In this document: piece after piece, positions 12,542 through 15,533 of the stretch | Layout of the letters: every line of letters begins with the position of its first letter | How positions within the stretch are numbered: position 1 is the first letter of the stretch | NCBI GenBank assembly: GCA_034430155.1 | Contig: DAOUET010000086.1 | Span: forward strand, 1-15,533 | Reading direction: 5' to 3' | Source of the DNA: DAOUET01 sp034430155 | GTDB taxonomy: Bacteria; Chloroflexota; Anaerolineae; Anaerolineales; UBA4823 | DNA: 15,533 bases | Notes under the pieces: model-generated | Seen by the model: the letters and a program-made list of their open reading frames with translations, nothing else | Database searches by the model: none | Told to the model about the DNA's origin: nothing | Made by a program: the position numbers and the translations under genes

Positions 12542-14722
12542 GTGAAAACACCATTCAAGAGATTCTTGTTTTTCTTCATGATTCTGTGCCTGGTGACACT
12601 TGCCTGCCAGACACTCGGGATTGCCACCCAGTCTGAAAATGAAGGGCTGCAAAGCACCATTTATGTCCAACAGACCCAGCTGGCTGGTACCGGAATCCCC
12701 CCTGGGGAGGGTATCGAGCCCACGGGAGAACCGGGAGGCGAGCTTGCTCCCACGCCGACGGGAGAACAACCTCTTCTACCGGGCATGGAAGGGTCTGCTG
12801 ACCAGGGGGTACAAACCAACTTTGAGTATCTGGGGCAGATCGGGGGCAGCACCTATGCGGTGGCGGTGGATGGGAATATTGCCTACCTGGGGCAAGGTCC
12901 TCGCCTGGTCACGCTGGATGTCTCAACCCCCAGTGCGCCCAAGCTGATTGGGCAGAGCGAAGTCCTGCCGGGCCTGGTTTTAGGTGTTCAGGTTAGCGGG
13001 AAGTATGCCTATGTGGCAACCCGCTATGGCGGGCTGCATATCTTTGATGTTAACGACCCGGCCCACCCGGGGTTAGTCAGCACTATCGAGCCAAAAACCC
13101 CGGGCTGTCAGGCAGTTGTGCTTAAAGATAACCTGGCATACCTGGCCTGCAATCCCAGCGGGCTGTACATCGTGGACGTAACCTCTCCCCAAAACCCGGT
13201 CGAGGTGAGCAGCGGCGAAATCCCCGGCACGATGTTATCCATCGCCGTGGTTGGAAATTATGCCTACCTGGTCGACGTCAACAGCCAGGGACTGGTGACG
13301 GTGGATGTCTCCAACCCCTCCAGCCCGCAAAAGGTAGGGGTATTCTCCGTGATGGAGGTTCCCAATCCCCAACATGAAAGTTACAGTTTTTCCAGCGTGC
13401 GGTCCTGCGGCAAGGATCTCTGCCTCTCAGCCGTGCAGGATGGGCTGGTAGTGCTGGAACTTTCCGACCCGGCCAAACCTGCCTTCGCCGGCAGATATGA
13501 TACCCAGGTCGCCTCGGGCCTGGCTGTGGATGGGAACCTGGTTTACCTGGTAGACGATATGGACGGCCTACACGTCCTTGACCTTTCGAATCCTGTCCAC
13601 CCCGAACAAGTGAGCACCATGCCTACCAGCGTTGGCGGGTTTGAGTTCATCGTCGAGGAATCCTCCGAACGCGGACTGGCCGTGCTGGGCAAAACCCTCT
13701 ACATCACCGACCAGGCTTATGGACTCACAGTTGTTGACGTGAGCCAGCCTGGCAGCCCGGCACGGATTGGTCACTATGAGACGCCCGTTCCAGATTGGCT
13801 GTTTGGGGTCAAAGTGCAAGGCGATTACGCCTATATTATTGGCCGGACCAGCGGTTTCCGGGTGGTAAATGTTACGGACCCGGCCGGGTTGAGGGAGGTG
13901 AGTTATGACAACAGTCGCAAAGACCTCTATCTTCAGGTGCCCACTGGCCTGGAAGTGATCGGGGATTACGCTTATATATCCGATTCAAACTACCCGTTCC
14001 ACGTTTATGACATTACTAATCCAGAGGAATCGGTCGAGGTAGGCGCGGTATACGACCACCCGGCTTCGGATGGCGCCTTTGATATCGCCATATCGGGGAA
14101 TACTGCCTACCTGTCCGGTTGGGGCCTCAATGATGCTTTCTATCCCGGGCAGGGGCTGTGGGCTATTGATATCTCAGATCCCGCAACTCCAAAAGCCGCC
14201 GGATTTGTGGATGTACCCAACGAAAGGTGGTCTCTGGCAGTGAGCGGTTCAACCCTTTATGCCCTGGATGGCGCCATCGACGAGAAGCAAAGCGAACCGT
14301 TAGCCCTGCGGGTCTTCGACCTTTCAGACCCTTACCAACCTGCCGAGATTGGAAAAATCCCCATGGTGGGAATGGTGCCTTCCCTGCCCTCATCCATCCT
14401 TGCCTCCGGTGACCAGCTGTTCGTCAGCCTGCCACCGCCCATGGGCATCAAGGTATTTGATATCTCCAACCCGGGGAAACCGGTCGAAATAGCCGCCTCT
14501 CCTATGGTCTTTTCCGTCAGTCCCGGTCTGGTGAAGGCCGGGGACTACTTGTTTGTTGGCGGGCAGATGGTCTACGACGCTACCGATGTGAGCCAACTGA
14601 AGATAGCCGGGGTGGTCACAGATGTGTTCGGGACCTGGGCGTGTGAGGTGGTCAACGACCTGGTTTATATCGTCACCCAAATGCAAGGCTTGTATGTCTA
14701 CCGTTTCAAACCGCTCGGATAA
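12542..14722 (+). CDS. LVIVD-repeat beta-propeller lipoprotein
   Basis: The 726-residue product starts with a basic, strongly hydrophobic signal (MKTPFKRFLFFFMILCLVTLAC). It reads as a lipoprotein signal with Cys22 as the lipidated residue, although the -3 position (Thr) is not ideal. A Gly/Pro/Thr-rich linker (about 50-80, with LAPTPTGEQP) leads to about thirteen LVIVD-type repeats. Examples are LDVSTPSAPKLIG, FDVNDPAHPGLVS, VDVTSPQNPVEVS, VDVSNPSSPQKVG, LDLSNPVHPEQVS, IDISDPATPKAAG and FDISNPGKPVEIA. Each unit is a beta-propeller blade, so the protein probably folds into two propellers on the outer face of the membrane; ligand or partner is unknown. GTG 12542 is chosen because AGGAG (12530-12534) lies 7 bases before it; the earlier in-frame TTG/ATG (12506/12509) would put charged residues ahead of the signal. 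The gene stands alone. Confidence 0.85.
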   Translation: MKTPFKRFLFFFMILCLVTLACQTLGIATQSENEGLQSTIYVQQTQLAGTGIPPGEGIEPTGEPGGELAPTPTGEQPLLPGMEGSADQGVQTNFEYLGQIGGSTYAVAVDGNIAYLGQGPRLVTLDVSTPSAPKLIGQSEVLPGLVLGVQVSGKYAYVATRYGGLHIFDVNDPAHPGLVSTIEPKTPGCQAVVLKDNLAYLACNPSGLYIVDVTSPQNPVEVSSGEIPGTMLSIAVVGNYAYLVDVNSQGLVTVDVSNPSSPQKVGVFSVMEVPNPQHESYSFSSVRSCGKDLCLSAVQDGLVVLELSDPAKPAFAGRYDTQVASGLAVDGNLVYLVDDMDGLHVLDLSNPVHPEQVSTMPTSVGGFEFIVEESSERGLAVLGKTLYITDQAYGLTVVDVSQPGSPARIGHYETPVPDWLFGVKVQGDYAYIIGRTSGFRVVNVTDPAGLREVSYDNSRKDLYLQVPTGLEVIGDYAYISDSNYPFHVYDITNPEESVEVGAVYDHPASDGAFDIAISGNTAYLSGWGLNDAFYPGQGLWAIDISDPATPKAAGFVDVPNERWSLAVSGSTLYALDGAIDEKQSEPLALRVFDLSDPYQPAEIGKIPMVGMVPSLPSSILASGDQLFVSLPPPMGIKVFDISNPGKPVEIAASPMVFSVSPGLVKAGDYLFVGGQMVYDATDVSQLKIAGVVTDVFGTWACEVVNDLVYIVTQMQGLYVYRFKPLG

Positions 14723-14736
14723 GCGGACAGGTAAAA

Positions 14737-14763
14737 GCCCTCTTCCCATTTATGGAAGGGGGC
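14737..14763 (-). terminator. Terminator hairpin between convergent genes
   Basis: GCCCTCTTCC (14737-14746) and GGAAGGGGGC (14754-14763) form a 10-bp stem with one G-U pair and a 7-base loop. On the minus strand the stem is followed by TTTT (14736-14733), as expected for the end of the nucleotidyltransferase operon. On the plus strand, 15 bases after the lipoprotein stop codon, there is no T-run, so termination there would be weaker. Confidence 0.6.
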
Positions 14764-14775
14764 TAGCGTTCAGGA
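14763..14775 (+). repeat. 13-bp direct repeat, copy 1
   Basis: CTAGCGTTCAGGA occurs here directly after the 14737-14763 hairpin and again at 15519-15531 directly after the 15487-15519 hairpin. Both copies share the last base of the hairpin arm. The shared context suggests one dispersed hairpin-plus-tail repeat family, although a single 13-mer match in 15 kb can arise by chance. Confidence 0.35.
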
Positions 14776-14816
14776 AGGATACAAACCGTTTGCTCCCGTT
14801 GATTAGGGCGCCTGGC

Positions 14817-15110
14817 TTATTTCCGCAATGTGCTCATCAGGTCAATGCGATTGGGTGGATACCCAAGTTGGATGATCTGATCTGGGACCAGGAAGTCAGC
14901 CTCAATCAACATCAGGGAACCAAACCCAAATTGATCCAGAGCCTTGACTATTTTGGCCGCATTCTCTGGAGTCGGCTCGATCCAGATATCGATGTCTTTG
15001 GTATAGCGTGGGTGTCCATGAAACGCGACGGCATCACCGCCAACGACCAGGTAGCGAACGCCGTTACCGTTTAACGATTCGATGAACTCTTTGAAGTCTG
15101 GGTTCAGCAC
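14817..15110 (-). CDS. Nucleotidyltransferase-fold protein, C-terminally shortened (toxin-like)
   Basis: The 97-residue product starts at GTG 15110, with GGAGG four bases before it. It has the nucleotidyltransferase core VRYLVVGGDAVAFHGHPRYT followed by KDIDIW, that is the GG...D-x-D pattern that binds Mg-NTP. Then come helices and a RIDLM strand that would supply the third acidic residue. Close relatives are usually about 140-150 residues and continue after the RIDL strand; here the frame ends two residues after STL with RK and a stop. The usual GGYAV is GGDAV here. The gene overlaps its upstream partner by 47 bases. In this family such pairs are commonly treated as toxin-antitoxin-like or defence-related modules. 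The loss of the C-terminus may make it inactive. Confidence 0.72.
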   Translation of the reverse strand: MLNPDFKEFIESLNGNGVRYLVVGGDAVAFHGHPRYTKDIDIWIEPTPENAAKIVKALDQFGFGSLMLIEADFLVPDQIIQLGYPPNRIDLMSTLRK

Positions 15111-15261
15111 CGTACCTCCAGCGATGATACTCTCGCCGGATCAGTTCAAGGGTCGCGAGGCGTGCCAGATATGGCTGCGACTGCCAATAGGCGAAATCGG
15201 TTGGTTTCTTGAGGAGATTTACTTTGGTGACGGATTTCTCAATATTAATCTTTGGCTCCAT
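15064..15261 (-). CDS. Small conserved partner of the nucleotidyltransferase
   Basis: The 65-residue product from ATG 15261 carries DFAYWQSQPYLARLATLELI, then RREYHRWRYG and a basic end RLQRVHRIVKR. This style (YW..RP..ERL...E..R.qY...RLQRVYRIVKR) is one I recall from short proteins encoded just before and overlapping nucleotidyltransferases of the same type in environmental bacteria. It is likely an antitoxin-like or regulatory partner, but no function is established from the sequence. The stop at 15064 falls inside the nucleotidyltransferase frame, so the two are translationally coupled. The ribosome site is only a weak GAG tract. No convincing promoter was found upstream. Confidence 0.65.
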   Translation of the reverse strand: MEPKINIEKSVTKVNLLKKPTDFAYWQSQPYLARLATLELIRREYHRWRYGAEPRLQRVHRIVKR

Positions 15262-15424
15262 GTCTCACTCAATTGTACACTGGAGGGCGGTTCTCAATAA
15301 CTCGATCTTTTCTTTCGTAGTGATTAGGGCGTAGGTTTTCGACCAGCTGCACTTTAAGCCATCGTCTTTTGCGCCATAAATATCAACTCTCCGGGGTTGC
15401 CGGTCAAAGCAGACCAAAGATCTG

Positions 15425-15519
15425 GGGGTTGAAACCCCACCGACAAGGACCCCAAGTCGCCCTGCGGCGATTGTCAGGTTCATCCAGGGGCTGTCTGAAA
15501 AGTACAATTAGACAGCCCC
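15425..15519. repeat. Stacked-hairpin intergenic repeat element
   Basis: Three hairpins lie in a row. GGGGTT-GA-AACCCC is at 15425-15438. A compound stem has outer GACAA (15442-15446) / TTGTC (15471-15475) enclosing TCGCC/GGCGA (15457-15470). A perfect 10-bp stem GGGGCTGTCT (15487-15496) / AGACAGCCCC (15510-15519) completes the set. The sequence GGTTGAAACCCC followed by AAGTCGCCCTGCGGCGA is a style I recall from dispersed REP-like elements in Chloroflexota and other environmental genomes. An open frame on the minus strand across 15265-15507 starts inside the last hairpin and shows no protein family, so I do not call it a gene. Nothing else is seen between 15262 and 15424. Confidence 0.5.
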
Positions 15520-15531
15520 TAGCGTTCAGGA
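15519..15531 (+). repeat. 13-bp direct repeat, copy 2
   Basis: This is the second exact copy of CTAGCGTTCAGGA, following a perfect 10-bp stem at the window end. More of the element may lie beyond the window. Confidence 0.35.
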
Positions 15532-15533
15532 TG

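Noticed and set aside
12326..12769. 147-codon minus-strand frame overlapping the start of the LVIVD lipoprotein
   Set aside because: It is antisense to the signal peptide and linker of a well-supported gene and has no family.
15276..15305. Possible minus-strand promoter for the nucleotidyltransferase pair (TTGAGA ... TACAAT)
   Set aside because: The spacer is only 14 bases, too short for a normal sigma-70 promoter.
15265..15507. 80-codon minus-strand frame upstream of the nucleotidyltransferase partner
   Set aside because: Its start lies inside the 15487-15519 hairpin and much of it covers stacked-hairpin repeat sequence. A decayed gene fragment cannot be excluded.

Overview
The window most resembles a member of the Chloroflexota, probably Anaerolineae. 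The clues are a large secreted protein ending in a YLPL-type C-terminal motif, a lipoprotein with a Pro/Thr-rich linker followed by LVIVD propeller repeats, and a ferrous-iron operon of the anaerobe type. This assignment is an inference from gene style, because no rRNA or marker gene is present. No tRNA, rRNA or CRISPR array was seen.

Layout. (1) Positions 1-3792 hold metal and iron homeostasis genes: the 5' end of a cation diffusion facilitator on the minus strand, a 5'-truncated class I cytochrome c, then a plus-strand operon of fur-type regulator, feoB, an 8-cysteine small protein and feoA. A perfect 7-1-7 palindrome of Fur-box geometry sits just before the fur start, so the operon is probably controlled by its own first product. 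(2) A convergent GntR/HutC-type regulator (3818-4555, minus) has a good promoter. A gap with repeat sequences follows. (3) Positions 4910-10190 are a minus-strand block. It has a strong promoter, a leader of about 340 nt with a terminator-like hairpin, a small exported repeat protein broken by a one-base frameshift, and a 1436-residue secreted C25 (gingipain-like) peptidase fused to two Asp-box propeller regions. (4) Positions 10208-11016 are an 809-bp IS4-type element with 13-bp terminal inverted repeats and an internally deleted, stop-containing transposase. (5) Positions 11113-12168 are a two-gene plus-strand operon: a six-helix membrane protein overlapping a winged-helix regulator. Its near-consensus promoter carries a 17-bp palindromic operator over the -10 box. 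(6) Positions 12250-14722 encode a large lipoprotein of about 13 LVIVD propeller repeats. (7) Positions 14737-15533 hold a minus-strand pair (a small conserved protein and a C-terminally shortened nucleotidyltransferase) resembling a minimal nucleotidyltransferase toxin-antitoxin module, followed by a stacked-hairpin intergenic repeat at the window edge.

How the parts may work together. The iron operon forms a coherent unit for Fe(II) uptake: FeoB is the permease, FeoA its partner, the Cys-rich protein a likely accessory, and Fur the sensor. The membrane-protein/winged-helix pair looks autoregulated. The peptidase block looks like a secreted degradative function that may be controlled by transcript attenuation. 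Several pieces are decayed (cytochrome c, frameshifted exported protein, transposase, nucleotidyltransferase), so this is a rearranged accessory-type region. I found no clearly new multi-gene system. The best leads are the structured leader of the peptidase block, the operator-controlled membrane/regulator pair and the feo-linked Cys-rich protein.
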